From contig NZ_CP019606.1 in assembly GCF_001997345.1 (NCBI RefSeq), positions 2,418,001-2,482,000 of the forward strand: DNA of 64,000 bases. The letters are read 5' to 3'. Positions within the stretch are counted from its first letter, which is position 1, and each line of letters starts with the position of its first letter. Shown piece after piece: positions 29,013 to 35,511 of the stretch. A model generated the notes under the pieces. That model saw only the letters and a list, made by a program, of their open reading frames with translations, was not told the DNA's origin and made no database searches. The stretch is from Tessaracoccus aquimaris. GTDB lineage: Bacteria; Actinomycetota; Actinomycetes; Propionibacteriales; Propionibacteriaceae. Both the position numbers and the translations under genes were made by a program.

Positions 29013-30300
29013 CTACTCCTCGTCGAGGAGCCAGACCTTGACGGCCTCCCCGCGCGGACCGACTCGACCGCCTCGTCCACCACGATGAGGGCGTTGGACG
29101 CGGCGAGTTCACCGAGCGCGTGCGGCATCGAGACCGCCGCGACCTGGCGGACGCTTCCCTCCGACGTGACCCTCCCGCGGAGCAGGTGAAGCTGGCCGAG
29201 CATCGAGCGCAGCGGCTGCGTCGCGATGGCCCGCACCGCACGGTGCGAGGTGCCCGCACCCATCAACTGGCGGATCATCGGGCGGGCGAACGCCTGGAAG
29301 GTCACATAGGCGCTGACAGGGTTGCCGGGCAGCATCAGCATCGGCACCTGGTCCTCGCCGATCAGGCCGAAGGTCTGCATCCGGCCGGGAGACATCGCGA
29401 CGTTGACCGAGTCGACCAGGCCGATCTCCTGCATGACGGCGGCGACGGCCTCGTAGTCCTCGCGCTTCCCGCCCGTCGTCGAGATGACGAGGTCGGCGCG
29501 GATCAGTTGGTCGGTGACGACCTGCTTGATGGTCGCGGGGTCGTTGGAGTGGACGGCGACGCGGAACACGGTCGCTCCGACGGCGCGGGCCGCGGCGGCG
29601 ATCATGAACGAGTTGGCGTCGGCGCTCTGACCGTGCCCGATCTCCTCGCCCGGATCGACGAGGTGCTCGCCCGAACTGACCACGACGACGCGTGGGCGGG
29701 GGCGGACCATCACCTTGTCGATGCCCGCGCCTGCCAGGAGCCCGATGGCGCGGTCGTCGAGGGTGTCGCCCTCGCTCAGCAGGCGCGTGCCCGCCTCCAG
29801 GTGCTCGCCGGCGGCGCGTGAGTATTCGCCTGCGGCGACCTTCTCCACGAGCCGCACGCGCCCCTCGGCGAGGGTCCCAAACGTCGTCGGAAGCACGGCG
29901 TTCGCGCCGCGCGGCAGCACGTCGCCGGGGCAACCGCCACCACCGCGCCAGCCGGGAGCCGGTCCGTGTCGCCCAGGTCGATCAGTTCGAGTGGCTCGGC
30001 GAGGTGCCCCTCGTCATCCAGCAGGTCCGAGGCGCGCACCGCGTAGCCCTCGACCTTCGCGGTGCTGTTCGGCGGGACGTTGATCATGGAGTCGATGTCC
30101 TCGCACACGACCTGATCCCATGCGTCGAGCAGCGTCATCCCGAACGGCTTCAGCGGTTCGACGAGGCTCAACAGGTAGGAGGTGTGGTCGGCGACACTGC
30201 GCAATCCGGAGGCGTCGACGGCGGGCGGCTCGGGAAGACGAGGCTCCTCCACCGGCTCTTCGACGACGGGCTCTTGCTTATTGCGTGCAAACCAAGCCAT
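29013..30300 (-). pseudogene. glp: Gephyrin/MoeA-like protein (Glp), frameshifted at 29927-29930 and 29048-29051
   Basis: From ATG 30300 a short acidic N-terminus leads into a MoeA domain (PFGMTLLDAWDQVVCEDI, VPPNSTAKVEGYAVRASDLL). At VAVAP the frame breaks on four G (29927-29930); a fifth restores APGDVLPRGANAVLP. The central MPT-binding domain follows with TTGGKREDYEAV and MLMLPGNPVSAYVTFQAF. A second break on four C (29048-29051) precedes the tail; one more base gives AGEAVKVWLLDEE and stop. The repaired product has 429 residues. With no other molybdenum genes near and glpR next door, the cell-division paralogue Glp is likelier than MoeA proper. Both breaks look like sequencing deletions. 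Confidence 0.8.
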
Positions 30301-30318
30301 GGGTCCTACGATATGGCA

Positions 30319-30891
30319 ATGCTCAGCCGACACAGGAAGGACTCGCTGCGAGCCGCCGTGTTGGCCGAGCGATCCGCCCTCTCCCCCGCCGTCTGGGACG
30401 CAGAGGACCGCGCCCGCACCGAGCATGTCCTCGCGCGGCTCACCGGTCGCTCCGGCACCGTCGCGTTGTACGCCTCCCTGCCTGGGGAGCCGGGCACCAC
30501 CGCACTCATCGACGCCTTGGCCGACGCCGGCTGGAGAGTCCTTCTTCCGGTGCTGAGGCGGCGCGTCGACTGGGCCGAGTTCGCCTCGTGGGGCCAGATG
30601 GTGCCCGGCTGGCGCGACATCCCCGAGCCGAACGGCCCGCGTCTGGGGCCGGAGGCTCTCGCGCGGGCGAATCTCGTCTTCGTCTCCGCCTTGAGCGTCG
30701 GGCTGGACGGCTCCCGGCTCGGCACCGGCGGCGGCTGGTACGACCGGGCGCTCCCGTCGCGCACCCCCGGCACCCCGGTCGTGGCGCTTGCCCGAGGAGC
30801 GGAGGTCGTCGCCTCGGTGCCGATGGAGGAGCACGACGTGGCAGTCCAGGGCGTTGTCACCGAGACGGAATGGGTCGAACTGGAGCGCTGA
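30319..30891 (+). CDS. 5-formyltetrahydrofolate cyclo-ligase family protein
   Basis: A ~190-residue enzyme of the 5-FCL family, which converts 5-formyl-THF with ATP to 5,10-methenyl-THF and so recycles folate. Visible are the N-terminal basic helix (HRKDSLRAAVLAERSAL), VALYASLPGEPGTTALI and the substrate/ATP loop GSRLGTGGGWYDRAL. The gene is divergent from glp; the start codons are only 12-18 bases apart. A TACGAT -10 box (30307-30312) six bases before ATG 30319 suggests a leaderless start there; ATG 30313 is the in-frame alternative. FmdB follows 42 bases later. Confidence 0.88.
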   Translation: MLSRHRKDSLRAAVLAERSALSPAVWDAEDRARTEHVLARLTGRSGTVALYASLPGEPGTTALIDALADAGWRVLLPVLRRRVDWAEFASWGQMVPGWRDIPEPNGPRLGPEALARANLVFVSALSVGLDGSRLGTGGGWYDRALPSRTPGTPVVALARGAEVVASVPMEEHDVAVQGVVTETEWVELER

Positions 30892-30933
30892 ACTATCATG
30901 GGATGGTCCACCGCCGCTGAAGAGAGCCGATCC

Positions 30934-31218
30934 ATGCCCACGTACCAGTACCGCTGCACCAACTGCGGCAACGAGCTCGAGGCTGTGCAGAAGTTCTCGG
31001 ACCCCGCGCTGACCGTGTGCCCGGAGTGCGAGGGTGAGCTCCGCAAGGTCTTCAGCGCCGTCGGCGTGGTCTTCAAGGGTTCCGGCTTCTACCGCACCGA
31101 CTCGCGCAAGTCGTCGTCGCTGCCCGCCTCGGAGAAGAAGTCCGACGCTCCGGCGGCCAAGCCCGCCAAGACCGAGTCGGCCCCGGCCGCGGCCGCTCCC
31201 CAGGCAAAGTCGGCCTGA
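30934..31218 (+). CDS. FmdB-family zinc-ribbon protein
   Basis: A 94-residue protein. The first ~55 residues form the FmdB zinc ribbon with Cys pairs CTNCG and CPECEG preceded by MPTYQYR, and GSGFYRTD closes the domain. The tail is Ala/Lys/Pro-rich and probably disordered. The mycobacterial homologue next to 5-FCL (Rv0991c) has been described as a stress-linked chaperone-like factor; transferring that role here is inference. The start is the ATG at 30934 with AAGAGAG upstream. It is likely co-transcribed with the 5-FCL gene. Confidence 0.88.
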   Translation: MPTYQYRCTNCGNELEAVQKFSDPALTVCPECEGELRKVFSAVGVVFKGSGFYRTDSRKSSSLPASEKKSDAPAAKPAKTESAPAAAAPQAKSA

Positions 31219-31400
31219 CGCCGTCCGCCGCGGGTCGCTGAGCCCGTCCATCGCTGGACCGGCCGAAGGGCCGGTGGTTCTCCGGGCCTTCCCCCGTTCC
31301 CTGAGCCTGATCGTCCCCTGAGCCTGTCGAAGGGTCCGCAACCAGACACGGAGCACGGACGTCTCGACAAGCTCGACGAACGGCCGGGTTAGGGCCTTCG
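31219..31400. repeat. Intergenic region with REP-like GAGCCTGTCGAAGGG / TTCGACAAGCTC units
   Basis: This part of a 348-bp non-coding stretch after the FmdB gene contains a short hairpin (ACCGGCC/GGCCGGT, 31258-31275, no U run) and single copies of the GAGCCTGTCGAAGGGTCCG and CTCGACAAGCTCGACGAAC motifs, which recur in large numbers at 40.8-41.3, 42.0-42.5 and 48.3-48.8 kb. The motif pairs are partly complementary and can form hairpins. Confidence 0.7.
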
Positions 31401-31480
31401 TTGAGCATGTTTGGTTGCTCATTGCGTGTTGAGCCGTAGTTGAACGTTCGAATCGCAATCGACTTACCAAACATGCTCAA
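31401..31480. repeat. 80-bp inverted-end element, copy 1
   Basis: An element of exactly 80 bp with perfect 15-bp inverted ends (TTGAGCATGTTTGGT and ACCAAACATGCTCAA) and an internal GTTGAACGTTCGAATCGCAA. Near-identical copies lie at 57573-57652 and 57735-57814 and a diverged one at 51100-51179. It lies between the FmdB and SAF genes. Nothing in it codes for a transposase. Confidence 0.85.
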
Positions 31481-31566
31481 GGCCAGGCCAGTTGAAGTGG
31501 AAATGTTGACTGACCTTGCCCTGTGGACAGGTGAGAACGACCTCCCACCGCGGCGGATAACGGGGC

Positions 31567-32187
31567 ATGCGACGCATTGCCACCTCCATCGTCACCTTCG
31601 TCTCCTGGCACAGACGCGCGATCGGCGCGCTGCTGGCCGCCGCGTCCGTCCTGCTGCTCGCTGAGGCGCTGAGGACGCCCGTCGAGACGGTCGACGCCCT
31701 GGTCGCCACCGTCGCGCTGCCCGCCGGGCACACCATCACCCCCGCCGATGTGGAGGTCAGGGCTCTACCGCCCGGAGCCTTGCCCGACGACTCCCTGGCC
31801 TCGCCAGATGACGCGATCGGGCGCACCCTCGCGGCGGCGGTCAGCGGCAGCACAGTGCTGCAGCCTGGCTCGCTCGCCAACGATCACCGGGCAGCAGACG
31901 GGCGCGCGATCGTGCCGATCGCCGTCTCCGACGACGGGCTGCGAGCGCTGCTCTCCCCCGGTGACAGGGTCTCCCTGGTGACCCAAGGCCCCGATTCCAT
32001 GGTGGTGCTCTGCTCAGACGCGATCATCGTGGCGCTTCCCTCCGGGCCGGACCCCGCCGGGCGCCTGGCGGACGCGACCCAGCGGCCCTCAACGATGATC
32101 CTCGTCGAGGTCCCTCAGGAAGATGCGGCCAACGTCGCGACGTTCGGACAGGGGGTCGGGGTCAGCGTGATTTTGGGCACGGTGTAG
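31567..32187 (+). CDS. SAF-domain protein (CpaB/RcpC-like)
   Basis: A 206-residue protein with one N-terminal membrane span (AIGALLAAASVLLLAEAL) and an extracytoplasmic SAF domain (VATVALPAGHTITPADVEVR onwards), followed by a beta-rich part (VPIAVSDDGLRALLSPGDRV). This is the layout of CpaB/RcpC proteins of Flp pilus systems, but no pilus gene is near. Solitary SAF proteins at this place, between fmdB and mscL, are seen in other actinobacteria and have no known function. The start ATG follows the 80-bp element by 86 bases; no strong ribosome site is visible. Confidence 0.8.
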   Translation: MRRIATSIVTFVSWHRRAIGALLAAASVLLLAEALRTPVETVDALVATVALPAGHTITPADVEVRALPPGALPDDSLASPDDAIGRTLAAAVSGSTVLQPGSLANDHRAADGRAIVPIAVSDDGLRALLSPGDRVSLVTQGPDSMVVLCSDAIIVALPSGPDPAGRLADATQRPSTMILVEVPQEDAANVATFGQGVGVSVILGTV

Positions 32188-32207
32188 GGTTGGGGGGCCG
32201 AAGGGTG

Positions 32208-32237
32208 TTGCCACGGCCCCTTTGATCGTTATATATT
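32208..32237 (+). promoter_or_regulatory. Probable mscL promoter
   Basis: TTGCCA (32208-32213) and TATATT (32232-32237) are separated by 18 bp in an unusually A/T-rich patch for this genome. Transcription would begin near 32244, leaving a leader of about 88 bases before mscL. Confidence 0.45.
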
Positions 32238-32331
32238 CTTTCGCGGTCAACTGCTGGCCCACCCGTGCTGCCCTCTGCAGCGCCGGGCAACTCCCCCGCC
32301 ACGGCGAGGCACACAGAAAGACACACTTCCT

Positions 32332-32697
32332 ATGAAGGGTTTCAAGGAATTCCTGCTGCGCGGCAACCTCGTTGAGTTGGCCGTCGCCTTCGTCATCGGC
32401 GGCGCGTTCGCCACCGTCGTCGAGGCCTTCACCACGATGTTCATGGACATCCTCGGCAAGGCCGGCGGCACGCCGGACTTCTCCGCCTGGAAGCCGGGCG
32501 GCGTCAGCGTCGGCGTGTTCCTGACCGCGCTCGTCGCGTTCGTCATCATGGCCGCCGTCGTCTACTTCGGCGTCGTGCTCCCCTACAACAAGGCCAAGGC
32601 GCGCTTCGAGAAGCCCGCCGAGGAAGCGGCCGCGGCTCCCACGACCGAGGACCTGCTCGTCGAGATCCGCGACGTGCTGAAGACCCAGCGCAACTGA
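32332..32697 (+). CDS. mscL: Large-conductance mechanosensitive channel MscL
   Basis: A 121-residue channel protein with the MscL pattern: N-terminal amphipathic MKGFKEFLLRGN, TM1 LVELAVAFVIGGAFATVVEA, a short extracellular loop, TM2 VFLTALVAFVIMAAVVYFGV and an acidic/basic C-terminal helix ending EIRDVLKTQRN. It opens under membrane tension in osmotic downshock. Its neighbourhood (SAF, FmdB, 5-FCL) matches other actinobacteria. A strong terminator with a UUCG loop follows 16 bases after the stop. Confidence 0.97.
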   Translation: MKGFKEFLLRGNLVELAVAFVIGGAFATVVEAFTTMFMDILGKAGGTPDFSAWKPGGVSVGVFLTALVAFVIMAAVVYFGVVLPYNKAKARFEKPAEEAAAAPTTEDLLVEIRDVLKTQRN

Positions 32698-32713
32698 ACC
32701 ACCTCACACAATC

Positions 32714-32741
32714 GGGGCGTCCCTTCGGGGGCGCCCCTTTT
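32714..32741 (+). terminator. Rho-independent terminator after mscL
   Basis: GGGGCGTCCC (32714-32723) pairs with GGGGCGCCCC (32728-32737) with one G-U pair. The loop is TTCG closed by C-G, and TTTT follows. It ends the plus-strand unit at mscL; the minus-strand gene beyond ends 30 bases away. Confidence 0.9.
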
Positions 32742-32770
32742 GCATGCCCGGCCCGGGCTCGCTCAGGGCC

Positions 32771-33112
32771 TCAACCCCAGTGAGGTGGCCGGTCGTCCGC
32801 GAGCCGCTGCTCGTCCCTGGTGAGCGGGCGGATCGCCTGGTTGGCGTGCGTCAGACCGTCGAGGCCGAGTTCCCGACGCGCCTCGGCGAGGGCGGCGTCG
32901 AAGCGGGCGAAGCCGATGGCGCGGCGCGCCTCGATCGGCACGGCGAAGGGCCAGGGAAGCTGCTCCTGCTGGCAGCGGTGCCTGAGGTCGGCGAGGCTCG
33001 AACGGTCGAACCCCGCCTCGGCCAGCGCCGCCTCCAGCCCGCCGTCGCCGACGGAGAGTTGTCGGCCGGTCAGGGCAAGTGTCAGCGCCTCGGCCAGTTC
33101 TACGTCAGTCAC
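32771..33112 (-). CDS. Small conserved-looking protein of unknown function coupled to the UDP-glucose pyrophosphorylase gene
   Basis: A 113-residue soluble protein, mostly helical, Ala/Leu/Arg-rich, with no recognised motif. It starts at GTG 33112, overlapping the end of the uridylyltransferase gene by 8 bases, which makes translational coupling likely. The N-terminal half (VELAEALTLALTGRQLSVGD) looks like a small helical bundle; QAIRPLTRDEQRLADDRPPH is near the end. I do not recognise the family. Codon usage resembles the neighbours, so it is probably a real gene. Confidence 0.6.
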   Translation of the reverse strand: MTDVELAEALTLALTGRQLSVGDGGLEAALAEAGFDRSSLADLRHRCQQEQLPWPFAVPIEARRAIGFARFDAALAEARRELGLDGLTHANQAIRPLTRDEQRLADDRPPHWG

Positions 33113-34484
33113 CGAGATGGGTGCCGACCGGGATGGTCGCGGGGCCGCCCTCGTCGAGCAGTTCCACGTCTCCGGTCACCACGACGCTGGGCTCGAACGT
33201 CCAGTCGCCCGTGACCTTGAGCGAGGACGCCTTACGCAGGGACGGTGCGGACGGGATCCGGCGGCTGAACTCGTCGACCAACTTGTAGTAGCGCGAGTCG
33301 AGCGCGATCTCGGGGGCCGACTCGGTGGTGGCGACCAGCTTGCCTTCCGCGGTCAGCGAGTACACGTCGGAGCGCAGCAGCAGCAGTTCGTTGGTGGTCT
33401 TGACGGGAAGGAAGCGGTCCCGGCCGACGCAGATCGCGGTCGCGCCCTCGAACACCTCGATGGCGGCACCCATGGCGGACTCGATCTGGATTACCGGCGT
33501 CGAGGACGAGTCGCCGGGATCGACCGTCTTCTCGTTGCGGATCAGCGGAAGTCCAAGCACCGAGTTGCGCTCGACGAGCGCCGCCCGAAGCGCCACGAGG
33601 TCGAACCACAGGTTGTTGGTGTGGAAGAACGGGTGACGGTGCTCGTCGGTGAAGTAGTCCATCTCCTCCGCGGCCGTCTGGGCGGTGTCGCGCAGGATCA
33701 GTTGCCCGTCCTCCTTGCGGATCGCAAGATGGCCGCCCTTCTTGTCGTTGATCGTGCGGCGGCACAGCTCTGCTGCATAGGGCGCCCCCGACTGCGCGAA
33801 CCAGCCCGCGATGGTGGCGTTGGGTGCGGCGCCCAGGTTGTCGCCGTTGGACACGCAGGCGTAGCGGAAGCCGTGCTCGATGAGTTTGTCGAGCACGCCG
33901 GAGCCCTCAAGTGCGGGGTACAGGTCCCCGTGGCCGGGCGGGCACCACTCGAGAGTCGGATCGTCGGCCCATTCGACCGGAGTCAGGTCGTCGGCGCGCA
34001 GCTTGGGTTCCTTGCTCTGCACGAAGCTGAGCGGAAGATCCTCGACGTACAACTCCGGATACTTCGCGAGGTACTCGAGGGTGTCACCCTCGGTACGGAA
34101 GGAGTTCATCAGCAGAAGCGGCAGGCGTGCGTCGTAGCGTTCCCGCGCCGCGAGGACCTGCCGGGCGATCAGGTCCAGGAAGTTCATCCCGTCGCGGACC
34201 TTGAGCAGGGTCTTGGCCTTGTCGAGACCCATCGACGTACCGAGGCCGCCGTTGAGCTTGATGATGACGGTCTTCCCGATGGCCTCGCGGGCCTGCGCGT
34301 CGGTGATGTCGACGTCCGCCAGCATCGGCGGATCGAGGAGCGGCTCGATGGTGTCCTCGCGGATGACCCCGGTGGCGCCGGACTCGAGGAGCTCATAGAA
34401 ACGCGAAAACACCTCGATCGCGGGCGCGGACACTCCGGCGTCGAGCATCTTCTGACGGGCGGCTTCCAGACCGGCTGCAGACAC
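33105..34484 (-). CDS. UTP-glucose-1-phosphate uridylyltransferase (UDPGP family)
   Basis: A 459-residue enzyme of the UGP2-like (eukaryotic-type UDPGP) family, longer than and unrelated in length to bacterial GalU. The nucleotide-binding signature KLNGGLGTSMGLDKAK is near residue 75, with LLMNSFRTEGDTLE, ECPPGHGD-like CPPGHGDLYPAL, SNGDNLGA and GGHLAIRKEDGQ following in the usual order. A left-handed beta-helix closes the C-terminus. It makes UDP-glucose for cell-envelope glycans and glycogen/trehalose metabolism. Start GTG 34484 has AAGGGA upstream. Confidence 0.93.
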   Translation of the reverse strand: MSAAGLEAARQKMLDAGVSAPAIEVFSRFYELLESGATGVIREDTIEPLLDPPMLADVDITDAQAREAIGKTVIIKLNGGLGTSMGLDKAKTLLKVRDGMNFLDLIARQVLAARERYDARLPLLLMNSFRTEGDTLEYLAKYPELYVEDLPLSFVQSKEPKLRADDLTPVEWADDPTLEWCPPGHGDLYPALEGSGVLDKLIEHGFRYACVSNGDNLGAAPNATIAGWFAQSGAPYAAELCRRTINDKKGGHLAIRKEDGQLILRDTAQTAAEEMDYFTDEHRHPFFHTNNLWFDLVALRAALVERNSVLGLPLIRNEKTVDPGDSSSTPVIQIESAMGAAIEVFEGATAICVGRDRFLPVKTTNELLLLRSDVYSLTAEGKLVATTESAPEIALDSRYYKLVDEFSRRIPSAPSLRKASSLKVTGDWTFEPSVVVTGDVELLDEGGPATIPVGTHLGD

Positions 34485-34665
34485 AGGTACTTTCCCTTCA
34501 CGAGCGAACGCGTTCGATCCTAACGGCCACCAGGCCAGAGGTGAATCCGCTCACCCCTTCGGGCGGAGTTCCGCTCACACGCGCCACCCATGTGACTCAC
34601 AGCCTGCACACAGACTCGGTTGGTTGGGTCGGAACATGCCTGATCCCGATCGGAAGGACCCAACG

Positions 34666-35511
34666 ATGGGTCGTTACCCGCACGAAGCCACGTTCACCGT
34701 CATGGACCTCGATTGCCTCGTCATCACGACCGAGCCAGAGGAACTCTTCCCCGCCATTGACGAGGTCATCGAAACCGTCAACACCCTCGCCGCCACCGCC
34801 TCTCTCGACCTGCACGGTTCCGAGGTGTCGCGGCTCGGTAGGCTCGCGCGCTTCGCGGAGATCACCGTGCCCGCCAGCGACACGCTGATCGACTACCTGC
34901 GCGCTGCGCTGTGGGCGGCCGACCTGACCGGCGGCCTGGTCGACCCCACCGTCGGGTCGCTCGCCTCAGACGACACATCCCGCGGCTGGGAACGGATCGT
35001 GCTCGGAGATGGCGTCGTGACGCTGCCACGCGGCTGCGTCCTGGACCTCGGCGCCACCGCCCCGGCCCGCGCGGCGGACCTGCTGGTGCGACGTCTCGCC
35101 GAGGAGCATCGCGGCGGGTTCCTGGTCAGCATCGGCGGCGACATGGCCGTCGCTGGCGACCATCCGGACGAGGGCTGGAGGATCCCCGTCACCAGCCCCA
35201 CCGGAAAGATGCTGCAACTTGTCTCGACGACGAGGGCGGCGCTTGCCCGTTCCGCGTCCGCATCGACGGACGGAGCGCCCGCGGTGGTCGATCCGCGCAC
35301 CGGCGACGCCGCCGACCGAGTGTGGACGCAGGTGACGGTCGCGGCATGCACCGCTCTCGAGGCCAACGCCTGGGCGACGGCATCGGTGGTGCTCGGCGAG
35401 CGGGCGCCCGACTGGCTGACGCACTTCGGCGTCTCGGCCCGGCTCGAACGTCGCACCGGCACGACCCGCTTCACGAAGGGCTGGCCGCACCCTCGCCTGG
35501 TCGCCGCTTAG
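34666..35511 (+). CDS. apbE: FAD:protein FMN transferase (ApbE family)
   Basis: A 281-residue ApbE-family protein without an obvious lipoprotein signal. Family features are GSEVSRLGRLARFAEITV near the start, GGLVDPTVGSL, and LDLGATAPARAADLLVRRL leading to GGFLVSIGGDMAVAG, the FAD-binding core. It would attach FMN to a threonine of a target flavoprotein such as a NosR/NqrC-type subunit; no target is in the window. GGAAGGA is 8 bases before ATG 34666, which favours it over the ATG at 34624. Its end overlaps the convergent nitrite reductase gene, and it may serve the same respiratory module (inference). Confidence 0.88.
   Translation: MGRYPHEATFTVMDLDCLVITTEPEELFPAIDEVIETVNTLAATASLDLHGSEVSRLGRLARFAEITVPASDTLIDYLRAALWAADLTGGLVDPTVGSLASDDTSRGWERIVLGDGVVTLPRGCVLDLGATAPARAADLLVRRLAEEHRGGFLVSIGGDMAVAGDHPDEGWRIPVTSPTGKMLQLVSTTRAALARSASASTDGAPAVVDPRTGDAADRVWTQVTVAACTALEANAWATASVVLGERAPDWLTHFGVSARLERRTGTTRFTKGWPHPRLVAA

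Noticed and set aside
31258..31275. A terminator after the FmdB gene
   Set aside because: The stem is only 7 bp and no U run follows.
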